Assembly: GCA_013180625.2 (NCBI GenBank)
Contig: SNVD02000426.1
Span: forward strand, 777,001-841,000
From: Boswellia sacra
Lineage: Eukaryota; Streptophyta; Magnoliopsida; Sapindales; Burseraceae
Direction: 5' to 3'
DNA: 64,000 bases
This document shows positions 36,930 to 48,544 of the stretch, piece by piece. The translations under genes were made by a program, and so were the position numbers. Each line of letters begins with the position of its first letter. The first letter of the stretch is position 1. The notes below the pieces were generated by a model. It searched no databases and had not been told where the DNA came from. It worked only from the letters and a program-made list of their open reading frames with translations.

Positions 36930-37185
36930 CTGGGCAGCGGCTCAACATCCGCTGAAACAACATCAGCATGCCTAATGGTGGTCGCAACACCCAGGGACAC
37001 AACATCAGCAGTCCCTGTGGTGGTCGTAACATCTGTAGGCATAACATCAGCAGGCTCCGTGGTGGCCGCAACATCCGCAGGCACAACATCAACATCCGCA
37101 GGCACAACATCGGCAGGCCCTATTGTGGCCGCAACATCTAGAGGCACAATATCGGCAGGCCCTGTGATGGTTGCAACCTGAGCAA
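36930..37185. repeat. 42-bp minisatellite in the tail of the Ulp1-like gene
   Basis: Five to six degenerate units of 42 bp (one 21-bp half unit) of the type GGCACAACATCGGCAGGCCC. Both strands are open through it: a Thr/Ser/Ala-rich repeat on + and a PADVVPADV-like repeat on -. The minus reading is in the orientation of the Ulp1-like gene and lies beyond its protease region. Confidence 0.85.
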
Positions 37186-37199
37186 GCCCTGTGACGGCT

Positions 37200-40100
37200 G
37201 AGAGGGCCTCCTCCGCCTGTGGAAGAACGCGATAAAGCCCAAAACTATAACGCCATTCTTTGTCGTTGGATATCGTCTGTGAATGCCTTAATGGCTGTCA
37301 GTGGAACGCCCCCTGCTAGGAACTCCATGTACTTCAAACAGTACATGACGCATGCTCCTCCCCCAGCCTCCTGCTGTGACTGCATCTCTGACTGTGTCGG
37401 TAAAATTGTATGTCATATATGAGTCATACATGACTACAACACAGTGATTCAAATCCACCTCGGCTGCCACCCAATGCTCGTCTTCGATGTTAACAGGGAC
37501 ATAGAGCTGAAAAGGAAATTGAGAACATAAAAATCAATGACAACATTTCAAATAAAACAGCACATACTAACACATTGAATATAAATGTACTCATTCTGTC
37601 GACATCGACCCATGGTCGTCCAACGAGGGGCATCTCCCCCGTGATAAACTGAACCATATCATCCTCGTTCACCCAGTTAATGTGATCCAGTCTGTCCGAG
37701 TATAGTTCCCACAACGACTTCACTTTTAACTGCAATTTCATGAGTATGGTTAGCATATTAAAGGAAGCCGAAATTAATTATAAATTCAGATGTTCAGCAA
37801 ATACCTACCCAGAAAGTGGTGTCCAGGAAAGCAGACCTCTGGACACCAGCTGCGCCCATATCACAAGCTCTACAACGTAACATCCATAGGTAGCTATCCA
37901 TATGCTACATATAAATATTGTAATTGTATATCATAATATTGGAGGAGACGACAAGGAGTGAAACAAACCTTAGATGCTAGCCATTTTGACGACGTCATCA
38001 ACGTCTTGAAGAACTCATGACCAGAGATGCAGACGCCTAAATCAATATCACCTTCCTCCCCCTCTTTCTATGCATCAAAGTTGATGCTATCAGCAGCTGG
38101 TATGAGGGCACGTGGGTCAAATAGTGTAACCCACGTCCACAGGTTGCTACGGGATACAATGACTGCATGCTGTGTCGCGGTCTCGCCGGGATGTACAATG
38201 GGCTCCTCGGGGGGCTGAAATCTGGTCTCCATACGGGCTGAACAACCGGGCCTCTGGCTGTACATGCTGATCGTCAGAGGCTTTCTTCTGTGGCTCAACC
38301 CTCGCCCTCTTTCTACTCGGTGGACTGACAAAAGGGCTCCGTCTATGCTTTCCCGAAAATAAACGGGAACCTCGGATTGAAACGAAGCCCGTGGGAAGAG
38401 CATTGGCGGCACGAACACTTGTATCCATGGGTTCAGGTTCTGTTGGCTCTTGACCTTCACCATCATCGCTCGAACCTCCATCCGAATCTTGTATTAAAGC
38501 AAACCATAACGTCACGTTAAGCGGTGTGACATCATGAAAATCACAAAATCTGTTTATTAACTTGTGCAACATATCGTGGCAGCGTATCCGAAATGGCCAC
38601 CCTGTAGAACAACAGCCTCACGCAGAAGAACTATCTCCTCTCGCATGTTCTTGTTCTCCACTCGTAACAATGTCATCTCGTCTCGGAGTCTTATAAGCTC
38701 ACGCAGAATTGTGCTCTCGAACCCATCATGGAACGACTGCGCTTGTATATCATTATTCACGATCACCATGATAAACCATCCAAGCAGCAATGTAAATGGA
38801 TAAGTATACGAATGTAAATTCTCATTACATACCTTCAAGCTTGAAGGGACATCGTGTACAGGAGGGAAAATGTCACGGCAGGTGGTCACGCAACCCGACG
38901 GAGGAATCGAATCGCCTGCAAGACCATAGCTGTCAAACGTGGTAGGCGCAAGACTGATGGGGTGATCAACTGTGTCAATGTCTGCCCCTATATCTGGTCT
39001 ATCAAAACTATGTCCAGCAGGATAAGTTCTGGATGGATCCTCATGAACGTGACTCTCCAATGCTGGAGGTGTAGGACTAACGGAGGAAGCAGACGACGGA
39101 AATTGCGCACGTTCATATGCAGAACTGATTGTGTCTCTGACTGGCCTTACCTCAGGTCCAATTGGGGAACTTTGACCAGCAGAAGGTGGAGCTGATGGAT
39201 CCCCTGTCTTAAGTGGCTCAATCCTCTCATAGGACAATAAAGGAGCATCCACAGATGTCGCCCATTCTACATGTGCCCTCTCCGGATGCCAACTACTGCA
39301 GCAAGCGTAATATACCAATCTGTCATCTACTCCGCCTCAGATGGCTCCAAAACAATGAGTGGACGAGCCTGCATCAACAAATAAGCCATCAAATTAAACA
39401 TTACTTCGCTGTGACAAAAAACAGGAAAAAAGAAAAAAAGGGGAACCTTACATACCTGCCTCCTACCCAACAAGACATCGCGTTTGACGATGTCTTCCGA
39501 CGGGGTCTTATTTGTCTCCCACTTCAACAAGCGCGGTATTCTTCTCTCAAAGTCCTCGCCCACTTGCCCATATGTCGCACCAATGTATGACACGGCCTCG
39601 TACAACCAAACCTCAATAATATGAGGGTTTTTTAGTGACACTATGTATTTAAATTTGTACCTCAAAGAAACTAATAAACACGTCAACACATTTGTTTTTC
39701 AGTATGTACTTGAAAAGCATAGGGACACCTTTCTAAGTTATATCTCTCTACGTGCTTTCCTTCCGCCGTCGTCTTGTTCTTCTTGGCTTTGACTCGCTTA
39801 TTATACCTTTCTAACCTCCCATCTAAAGCGTTTTTTATTCCTTTAAGTATCTTATCAAAAGACCCGAACCCCATGGATAATTGTTAAAATTATCCAATGT
39901 GTTGACAAAATTCAAGCACACACGGGAGACATGTCGGCGCATATCCTGTCCCATAAAAAAATGCTCCAGCACGCAGTATAAGGCCAGCTTTACAATATCC
40001 TCGTCTGGCATAGTTGACACATTTAGTTTGCGAAGTCTCGGATAGAAATCCATGAGCTCCATGCACTTGCCCTCGAAGTACGTATCCAACAAAGGGAACA

Positions 40101-40580
40101 GATTCAAGATATTTGGTATTGGTGGCACGGTGATAGCAAATATCAAACCGGTAACCGAACCGAACTCGTAGGCAGAAAAACGAATCAATCTTCCTGGAAA
40201 GAAGGAAAAAAAACATAAGATGCCAATAATGGTAACAAAAAACTTAACTACAACCATCGAATGCTAAAAAAGAAAATTATTTAACTACATTGTAGTTCAA
40301 ACACCATATTTTTACCTTCAATAAGGAACCACATTTCGTCATCATACCCTACTGTGTTAACCTCCCACTGAAGCACATTGTGCACCAACTGAGACAGAAA
40401 GGACAGCTCCCGAATGTCTAGGACAAACCCAAAACATGTAATACGAGACATGTTTAGTTGCCTCTCACTTAATGTCGCGCGAATCCATTCTATACAGTCC
40501 AAGCCTGTTAAACTATGTGATAACCGCATAGTAGTGCTCATCATACGGTGTCTTGAGGATGAAGGACAGTCCAAAATCAT
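37200..40580 (-). pseudogene. DUF1985 / Ulp1-like (C48 peptidase) gene carried by the MULE
   Basis: The N-terminal DUF1985 part is at about 40580-39690, in pieces separated by introns or breaks: SRITCFGFVLDIRELSFLSQ, DDEMWFLIEG, FSAYEFGSVTGL, DEDIVKLALYC and NALDGRLERYNKR. A low-complexity middle covers 39318-38070. At the 3' side, 37756-37400 has LWELYSDRLDHINWVNEDDM, and then LYVPVNIEDEHWVAAEVDL and VVVMYDS, which contain the His and Asp expected in a Ulp1 cysteine-protease triad. I cannot find the matching DCG-type Cys block downstream; the reading meets a stop and then the 42-bp minisatellite. Ulp1 enzymes cut SUMO-like conjugates; why MULEs carry them is unknown. Exons are not resolved, so the limits are approximate, and the gene is probably non-functional. 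Confidence 0.72.
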
Positions 40581-40779
40581 TTGTCATTTGCTTCAACCTG
40601 CAAAAAAAAAAAAGTCCGTTATAGTTAAATTTCATGGAATAAGGCAAAAAACAAGGCTACAACAACCAAAATGTCAAAACGCTCGATAAAACTCGATGGC
40701 ACACGACGCGCTCAATAAAGCTCAATAACAAAAACCAACGAAACTTTTGTCTGATTAAACCTTTGTCAGATTCCTTCAT

Positions 40780-41260
40780 CCGACAATACGACTGTGTTGG
40801 ATGTCGGCCTAATCGAGTGTCGGATTCAGAATCTGACATTGTAAAAGCTCTTCGGTTGACGTATCCGACACTCGACACAATTGTTTTCACTTTCATCGAA
40901 TGTCGGTTGGTCGAAGAAACCGACATGAAAACCGACACTCGATGGTAGTGAAAATTGGTTTGTTCGACAAACGTGTCGAGTCCTATCGGATGCACGAACC
41001 GACACTCGCCATCAGGTCATTTAACATAAATCTGACACTCGACATTCCCAATCACATATATGTCGAATGTCAGAGACATTGTTTGAGGCATTGTGATGTC
41101 GGTTTCCACGAAACTGACACTCGATGTCTACGAAAATGCCCTGATGACGAGTGTCAGTTGATGCATCCGACAGGACTTGACAATTATTGTTGAGTGTCGA
41201 GTCTAAAATCGACACTCGTCATCGACTTTGTCGCGATGAAAAGTGTCGGTTTCCACCATT
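40780..41260 (+). repeat. Subterminal CGACACTCGA-rich repeats, right side of the MULE
   Basis: Many copies of CGACACTCGA and its complement TCGAGTGTCG, in both orientations, within about 480 bp. It mirrors the left subterminal block but has diverged and lacks the clear 103-bp duplication. A few more copies of the word occur near 41630-41670. Confidence 0.8.
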
Positions 41261-41732
41261 TTCATATATATCAAACCATAAAATCAATCTAATAACACTT
41301 TATTTAACCCCATAAACACAGAATAAGTACAAAAATTGATCCGAAACTCAAATCCCAAATTCAAAATCCCTAAAATCTAGCCTAAAACTCTAAGAAATTC
41401 AAATTTTTAATTTCGTATATAAATCTCGATTCCTTCAGATTATGCCTAATCTAAATGTCATTTTTATTCTTTATAACGCAAATATCACTTCAAACGATCA
41501 ATAAAACAAGCAAACAAATAAAAAATAGCAAAAAAACCGACGAAGTAACTTATCCAAACTGAATTTTCTTGCTTCTCTCTGTGTTCTCTTGCTTGTATCC
41601 TCAAAGGATCATCTTGTCGAATTCCTCTTGACAGTGTCGAGTGGTGTAGAAGGCTGTCGAGTGGTGTACAAGGTTTTGACAACTACAGACGATATGAAAA
41701 AAGATAAAAACGAAGAGTTTTATAATAAATTT

Positions 41733-41888
41733 AATTTTTAGGAGATATTTTAGTTATTTGATGAGAAAAGTATCTGTAACATCAAAATTTCTCGTGATAT
41801 ACCTAATTTTTACTACAGATTCTTAATTCTGTCTATTTTTTTAATTTCCTAATTAATAAATTACTCATTTAATTTATCAGGTTTAACT
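41733..41888 (-). repeat. Right terminal inverted repeat of the MULE
   Basis: Reverse complement of the left TIR with about 70% identity by eye. Its outer edge is about 100 bp before the MENG start codon. The outermost base is uncertain by several positions. Confidence 0.68.
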
Positions 41889-41987
41889 CTAAATATTAAC
41901 GTGTGTATATCTATCAGCGCCGATATTAAAGAGTGAAGCGAAGAAGATAAAGTGAGCTGACAGGGACGGAGGAGGAGAGTTTAGTTG

Positions 41988-44620
41988 ATGGCTTCTCTTC
42001 AGCTCTGTCTTCCATTCTCATCGACTAGCCGGTTCAGATATCGGCCGTTTCGTTGTGCCAGCGATCGCCAGGTGCTCTTTAACCGCATTGCTCCTGTCTA
42101 TGACAACGTAAGTCAACCCCACCTGCTCATTTTCACTTTGTTTTTCTCTTCAATGATTGTTTTATTTTTGGAAAAATGGGAAATTGCAGTTGAATGATTT
42201 ATTGAGTCTGGGTCAGCACCGAATATGGAAACGGATGGCTGTATCCTGGAGTGGGTATGTATGGCAATTTTATGCGTTTTTATTTTATTTTTGGATTTTA
42301 TGCTGAATATTGGGATATTTGGGCAGAGCAAAAAGTGGTGACAATGTGTTGGATGTGTGTTGTGGAAGTGGGGATTTGTCATTTCTTTTGTCCGAGAAGG
42401 TTGGGCCTCATGGCAAGGTTTGTTCTTGTTCTTTCTCTTTGAATCCTTTTTGTTTCTGTAAAAAAAAAAGCATAATTGTGCTGAGCTTTTGTTTTATGTA
42501 AGTATTTGGAGTAGAAGATGAAGATGCGCTATAATTTTATCAAAAGGGTAGTTAATTTTTTAATGTGGTTTGCCTGATGCCTTGGGTGTTGCTGACTGCA
42601 TTTTCTTGTTTAATGTATAGTCTTTATACTAGCGTTTGTTTCAAATTCTATTTTGCCAAGCATTCTATGATGCATGGGCATTTTAGTTCATTGAAAAGAA
42701 TGGTTTCTTATCTCTCGATTTTGTTAACCATATTTGTAGATTTTGTGAATGTCTTAGTTGAACCTAGTTGTAGTGGGTCTCATATCCTTTTTAATGTATT
42801 TATGTGTATTTTAGTTAGAATTCAACTTGTAACTCCTCCTTTAATTAGGTTTGTTAGGAAAATGTATTATAACGCATTGATATTTGGCATCCTGAAATCA
42901 TTTTATCAGCCACACTTTTGGCATTGGCAATTTACATACCTGAATCTGTCTGATTTCGCTTTTTCTGGTCGAGATTTGCAGGTGACAGGTCTTGATTTTT
43001 CAAAAGACCAATTGTCAATTGCTTCATCTCGGCAGGACTTGCTCTCAAAGGCATGCTACAAGAATATAGAGTGAGCATTGGTAAATTTTAGCTGTTAATC
43101 AATAATCTATATATAACAGTTTAAACTAGGAAGCTGTATTTCATGTCTATTAGTCATATAAGGATACTGAAGTTTATAGTTTGCAGGGTAATGATCATAA
43201 AATCCTTCTATTGGATTTGGAACTATTAAAATTGAACTTGTTCTTGTAGTATTAGTAATAGCAACTCTCCTAAGGAAGTAATATTTGTTGTATCCAGGTG
43301 GTTTGAAGGCAATGCTCTTGATTTGCCATTTTCTGATTGTTTCTTTGATGCTATTACCATGGGTTATGGGCTAAGGAATGTGGTGAATAAACATAAAGCC
43401 CTAGAGGAAATGTTTCGAGTTCTAAAACCAGGTGTCTTTTTCTCTTCCTTCATATAGAAATAGGAAATAGTGAAATGATATGTAATATGGTCGAAATTTT
43501 ACGTTCTTCCTGGGTTTTGTAGGATCTAAAGTATCTGTCCTTGATTTTAATAACAGTACTAAACCATTTACTGCTGCAGTTCAGGTATTCACTGGAAATA
43601 TCCCTTTTTTTAATTTTTAATTTTTATGTTGGCTATTGACTCATTTTCTAACTTGAGGTACCGGTTTGTAATAAGGCCTTTATGTATATTATTAAACAAT
43701 ATTCAGATAATGTGATTTGATCTTGCAGTTCCTGTACTTATATTGCAGTATTTTTTTTTTTAATTTGGTTTTAAACTAATTGAATAAATTTCTCTTCTTT
43801 TTATTTTCTTTTCTCAAGGAATGGATGATTGATAACATTGTTGTCCCTGTGGCAACTGGTTATGGCCTTGCAAAGGAATATGAATATTTGAAGAGTTCCA
43901 TCAGGGAATTTTTAACAGGTTTGTTGCCTCTTCATACCTTTTTGTGCAACAGGCTTTCTTGTTTTCTGTTGGTTATGGAATAATTTGTTACATCCCTCAT
44001 TATTAGCAAAGGAGAGTTTGGACTAGCTTATAAATCTTTGGTTCCCTCAACCAACAGATGTTATTTTGGTGAAGGACATGAGGTCAAAAAGAGAGAATTT
44101 GTCACATCAATGGCAAAGGAGAGTTTGGACTAACTTAACAACTTGGATTCCCTTAGTTAAGTAGACACATCCTTAGTGAAAAACATTAGGTTGGCATTGC
44201 GTTGTTCCTTTTTTTTTTTTTTTTTTACCCATAACATTTCCTGGAAGTAGGTTGGCATTGCCATTCTGTAGGCTGTTACTGTTCCTCGAAGTACGGTGGC
44301 ATTGCATGTGTTTATTACTATCTCTCAACGGTATATCCTTTGTTGGAAATAGGTAGGCATTGCATTTTGTTTATTTTTGTCCAGTCAATTGTATATTCTT
44401 TCCTGCAAATGGTTGGCGTTGTGTTGTGTTTTAATCATCCTGTCAATTGTGTATACTTTGCTGGAAATAGGTTGGCATTTTCTATCGGATTGGCTAAAGC
44501 TTGTGTTTCTTTGACATAGGGAAGGAGTTGGAGGAGCTTGCTTTGGAAGTAGGATTTTCAAGAGCCAAACATTATGAGATAAGTGGAGGTCTCATGGGGA
44601 ACTTAGTTGCCACACGGTAG
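41988..44620 (+). CDS. MENG: Demethylphylloquinone methyltransferase (UbiE/MenG family), chloroplast
   Basis: Exons 41988-42107, 42190-42254, 42327-42417, 42982-43070, 43298-43431, 43523-43584, 43819-43918 and 44520-44620 join in frame to 253 residues, near the length of Arabidopsis MENG. All introns are GT-AG. The protein opens with a Ser/Arg-rich stretch ([20 protein letters not shown]) that looks like a plastid transit peptide, followed by the UbiE start [21 protein letters not shown]-binding motif I is [10 protein letters not shown] (about 69-78), then [10 protein letters not shown], and the UbiE signature [24 protein letters not shown]. It methylates demethylphylloquinone, the last methyl transfer to vitamin K1, in plastids. 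ATG at 41988 was chosen because it opens the transit peptide. Mitochondrial COQ5 is the main alternative but is longer and reads differently. The 5' side is unusual: a MULE ends about 100 bp before the ATG. Confidence 0.95.
44160..44500 (+). repeat. Degenerate tandem repeats in MENG intron 7
   Basis: The phrase GGAAATAGGTTGGCATTG and variants recurs about six times at spacings of roughly 55-70 bases, with CCTGTCAATTGTATA-like text between some units. Just upstream, GGCAAAGGAGAGTTTGGACTA occurs twice (about 44009 and 44113). This is an old, diverged satellite within the intron. Confidence 0.7.
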
Positions 44621-44733
44621 ATATATTCATGCTTGGTGGTCTCCAGCTTGTTGTGCGGGTTGTCTTCTGACAAAGAATCACTTCTTTATTATAGTTTTCT
44701 TTTCAATGTGGACTTTGAGCTTGTATTTTTCAC

Positions 44734-44769
<36 letters not shown>

Positions 44770-45740
44770 TAATTTTTTTTTAACATTCTTTCCTATTCTG
44801 CTCTTCCGGATTTGGATGAAACTAAAAGAGATCATAAATTTCCTTGGAACTATATAATCTGGCTAACATTTTTTTGTGATCACTCTAATGAATTTCACCA
44901 ATTAATCTTGTTAAGGCATTATTGATATCATATGCTATTAAAAATTAAGAAATAATTTCTTAACGGAACACGACATGCGGGTGACTTCTTGTACAAATGT
45001 TTCAAAGGTGGACGACTTCTTGTTCACTGTCTCCAAGGCCGAATGACTTGCAGCCTACTTTCTTAAATGGCTAGAGGTGGATGTGTGACGCTTATTGTTT
45101 TTAAAGGCCTTTAATTCATGACGAGTCGTTTGCTTTCCTAGTGGCTAATTGCAGACAAACTGTCACTCGTTTTTCTCTAGTAGAATTGACTCTTCGGTTG
45201 CATTCATTACAAGTAAGAGGTCTCGTGAGCGCTTCCTGCATTAATGCCTCGTTTTGCCTCTTTCTAACGAGGCATTGAACTGCTTTGCTTAATTACATTT
45301 TCACCGTTGCATCTCCGCTCTCAATTCTGGTCAAGAAGCGTACGTCCACACTGTCAATTATAGATAACATTTACAGGTTGCTGCAACCAATAAACACCAA
45401 GCTCTTACATCCCCATCTTCACTAGTGTCGAATGAGCCCCGATCAATAACCAAAAAATTGATATTCAGTTATTATATGAATTTACAGATGTATTACTTCT
45501 TACTCACTTCTCATCATGTTGAAAAGTTGGAACTACTTCTCGCCACTCATAACCATATCTACAAATCGTCCGTTGCCAATCTTCCCTTGGGATCTTTGCT
45601 CACCAAAAGCCAGCACTAGGCTACCAAGAGGGTTGCATAGGCTCTGCGTATAGCTTTAATATTTCCGGGTCTTCCTGCTTCTAGTCAGCATCTTGAGTGC
45701 ACTCATCTCCGGTGAAAATTCCATTTCTTTGTTCTTCTGG
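44621..45740. other. Short region between convergent MENG and CRK2-like genes
   Basis: It contains the 3' UTRs of both genes, which face each other. An AT microsatellite lies at 44736-44765. At 45243-45276 an 11-bp perfect stem (AATGCCTCGTT with AACGAGGCATT, 12-base loop) could act near transcript ends, but this is only a structural remark. No further gene was seen. Confidence 0.6.
44736..44765. repeat. (AT)n microsatellite
   Basis: About 15 AT units in the MENG 3' flank, read directly. Confidence 0.95.
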
Positions 45741-48544
45741 TCATCTGGGGTAGAAGGAGCTGTAGGAGACGCTTGCAACTGATGCAAAAGCACCAGAATT
45801 CATGGGATGGCTTGGGTCCTCGCATGTGTCATTCAGTTCCATGGTTCCTTCATCCATAAACGGGGGACTAGTTGGTGCAGGGAGTTGCTCTTCCTTCTTC
45901 TTTAGCATCTGTAGCACCTTGGACATTGTTGGTCGCAATGATGGAATTTCTTGAGTGCACAGAAGTCCTATATGAACCGCTCTCAACACTTCATCCTTAA
46001 CACTGCTGTTATGATCATTGTGCAACATGAGATTTTTGTCCAAGAGCTCCTCCACGGTCCCTGCTTGAAAATGCTTCCATGCCTGTTTTGCCGTTGAAAA
46101 AAAAAAGGAATGTGAAATTGTGAGTCTACTATTTGATAGAATGGGATACGTTAACAGCGTTTTGTACTGATGAAGTTTTTCAACTTACAATTGCAAGTAG
46201 ACTGTCCGAGTATTCTGAGGTCTTACTCCTGTTGTTTTGTCTTCCAGAAACAGTCTCCAACAAAAGCACACCAAAGCTGTAAACGTCCACCTTTTCTGTC
46301 AACTGGCCGTGGGCAAGGTACTCTGGAGCCATGTATCCTCTGTGAAATCATGAAAGGAAATTATAGCTAGTTCTTGAAATATGCGGATTACTTAAAACAA
46401 ATTCCTCTTCGTTAATGACTTTATACTTACAAAGTTCCTGCTATGGCTGTGCTGATGTGACTTTTATCTTCTTGGAATGACCTGGCCAACCCAAAATCTG
46501 CAATTTTAGCACGCAGTTTTGAATCCAACAAGATATTACTTGCTTTTATATCTCTGTGAATAATTCTGATCTTGGACTCCTCATGAAGGTAGACCAAACC
46601 TTCTACCGTCCCAACAATAATTTCAAATCTCTTCTCCCAGTTCAGTGCTTTACCTCTCTCTGGATCTGGTCATGCCACAAAAAACCAAGATATAACTATA
46701 AGAAATCAGCAGCTATCTTGTCATGTATGATAGACTTCAGTCAGGTTCAAAATTTAGGATAATTCATCAAAACAGGACACATTTGCAATCTCATCTTTCA
46801 CAATCAACATTTCTATAATTACCAAAGATGAAGCGATCAAGGCTCTTGTTAGGCAGAAACTCATAGACGAGAAGGCTTTCAGGTCCTGAACAACTGCATC
46901 CCAGCAATCTGACCAGATTTTTGTGTTCCACACTGCTTATAATGTTAACTTCATTGTAGAAATCTGCTGCTCTGTGTTTGTTGTTGAAGAAAAGCCTTTT
47001 GACAGCAATTTCTCTTCCGTCAGGTAGCACTCCCTGCCATTAATTAAAGAAAAGAAATGTCTGATAAAATATGGTAGATTTGTTTGATAATCTGTTAAAA
47101 ATTCAGCAGATAAAACTAGAAGAAAAACTTGGGGGACAAACTATGTTACCTTATAAACTGTTCCAAATCCCCCGTGACCAAGCTTGTTGGCATCCTCAAA
47201 AGATCCGGTAGCCTTCTCTAGTGTAGAGTACTTGAAGTTCAAGCTACTATCGTTAAGGGTTTTTACCAATTTTTCAGCATCATTTGAACCTAGAATGCCG
47301 GAATAACAGCAATAAAGATAAGGGGAACTAACAAAATAACAAAATATGCAATGAAACCACATTGTACTCTAGGAATTAGAGGAGGTTATAGGAAATATGG
47401 AGTATAAGAACTCCATTTGACCAACATTTTATGAAAACAAGGGAGAACTACTGTACCACATTCTTCTGTGTGCCTGATATTTTATTTTAAGAAGCGAAAA
47501 TTGTGCATAAAACAAGTGTTTTACCTCTTCTTTTCCTTTGTATGTATCTCTGTTTCCAGATATGAGCTCCAATAACTACTGCAACTGCCAAAGCCACCAC
47601 GGAGCTGACTACTGAAACAACTATCACTATAATTGTCCCTGCAAGATTTATCAATGCAAAACTTGATAAGGCCAAATTGATTTTTATCAGCATAGTAAGG
47701 TACTTAATTTGTACCCTTACCAGCTTCATCACTGTCACAAATCATATATATCCATATATGAACTTAGTCACTTATTACCTTTTAAATTTCCTTTTCCTGG
47801 TTCCTTGTTGAGAAAATCTCGATCAGAATACCTCATGAAACACCCAGTATTCAGTGCTCTTCCCTCCGACCAGGGCAAGCACCCCAATATAGTTGCAGAG
47901 GCATTTTGCAAGCATGCCTCACAGGAAGTCGCATTCAAGGTCTTCCAGCAATCAGCCAACACATAAGCTGACTCGTTGGCTGCACCTGAAACTGCTACCT
48001 GCGCTCGCGCGTAGCCTCCATTGTTTTGTGCAGAAGCAACTGCATGCATCACAGCCTGCCTAGCCGCTTCTTCAAAACTTGAATTCTTCCTTGTTGCATT
48101 CCCACAAACTGCCTGGTCTTCGGGACCTTTATACTCCTGAAAGAAGCTATAATTCTCGGATCTCATGAAGCATCCATCAAGGAAAATGCGACCACCATTG
48201 TTAGGGTAACACTGAGGAAGAAGTGTACGTGCCTCGGCATAGCATAACACACAGTCTAGTAAAGAGAGGTCTCCATAACATTGTGCGAGGCCAAAGTTAT
48301 TGTCTGGTCCTGAACCTGTAACTGCCATTCCAAACCCGGATGTTCGCATTTGTTCACTGATGTTTTCCATTGTAGCAACAAAATTTGGCACAAAAACGGT
48401 TGAATTATGCTCCAGTTGGTGTCCGCACTTAATTTTGATAGTTTGAGCTCTTGGATCACCCACTACAGCTTCTCCTAACAATAGAGATGCCAAGAGGAAG
48501 AACAAAATACACTGAGAACATCCTGACATGATCTCTTTCTTCAT
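45741..48544 (-). CDS. CRK2: Cysteine-rich receptor-like kinase (DUF26), CRK2-like
   Basis: Seven exons on the minus strand: 48544-47779, 47638-47525, 47289-47150, 47033-46823, 46665-46431, 46339-46189 and 46082-45741. They total 1959 bp, 652 residues. A signal peptide ([17 protein letters not shown]) is followed by two DUF26 domains with the C-x8-C-x2-C signature ([26 protein letters not shown]). Exon 2 encodes the membrane segment ([20 protein letters not shown]). The kinase has [35 protein letters not shown] and MAPEYLAHG, so it should be an active RD kinase. It should sit in the plasma membrane and signal in stress and immunity. The kinase reads almost like Arabidopsis CRK2 as I recall it ([36 protein letters not shown]). 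A related gene lies upstream in the same orientation. No damage seen. Confidence 0.96.

Larger units (their letters stand above)
32042..41888. mobile_element. Mutator-like element (MULE) with mudrA-type and Ulp1-like genes
   Basis: The left end (32042-32180) and the reverse complement of the right end (41733-41888) are similar over about 140 bp: both contain TGATAAATTAA, GACAGAAT, CTGTAGT and a TTTTCTCA-CAAATAACTAAAATA-like stretch. By eye identity is about 70% with indels. Flanking 9-mers ATAAATATT (32033-32041) and CTAAATATT (41889-41897) match at 8 of 9, the size of a Mutator target duplication, but in AT-rich DNA this could be chance. Inside, a transposase pseudogene on + and a DUF1985/Ulp1-like pseudogene on - converge, as mudrA and mudrB do in maize MuDR. 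Plant MULEs carrying Ulp1-like genes (Kaonashi in rice, CUMULE in melon) are known. At 9.8 kb it is large for the family. The element looks dead. Confidence 0.85.

Noticed and set aside
37219..39590. Several + strand ORFs opposite the Ulp1-like gene
   Set aside because: They have no recognisable domains and lie antisense to the DUF1985/Ulp1 frames, so they are shadows.
42565..43074. 169-codon ORF overlapping MENG exon 4
   Set aside because: It is intron 3 read through in the frame of exon 4. The region just after the donor contains an in-frame stop, so intron retention would not give a product.
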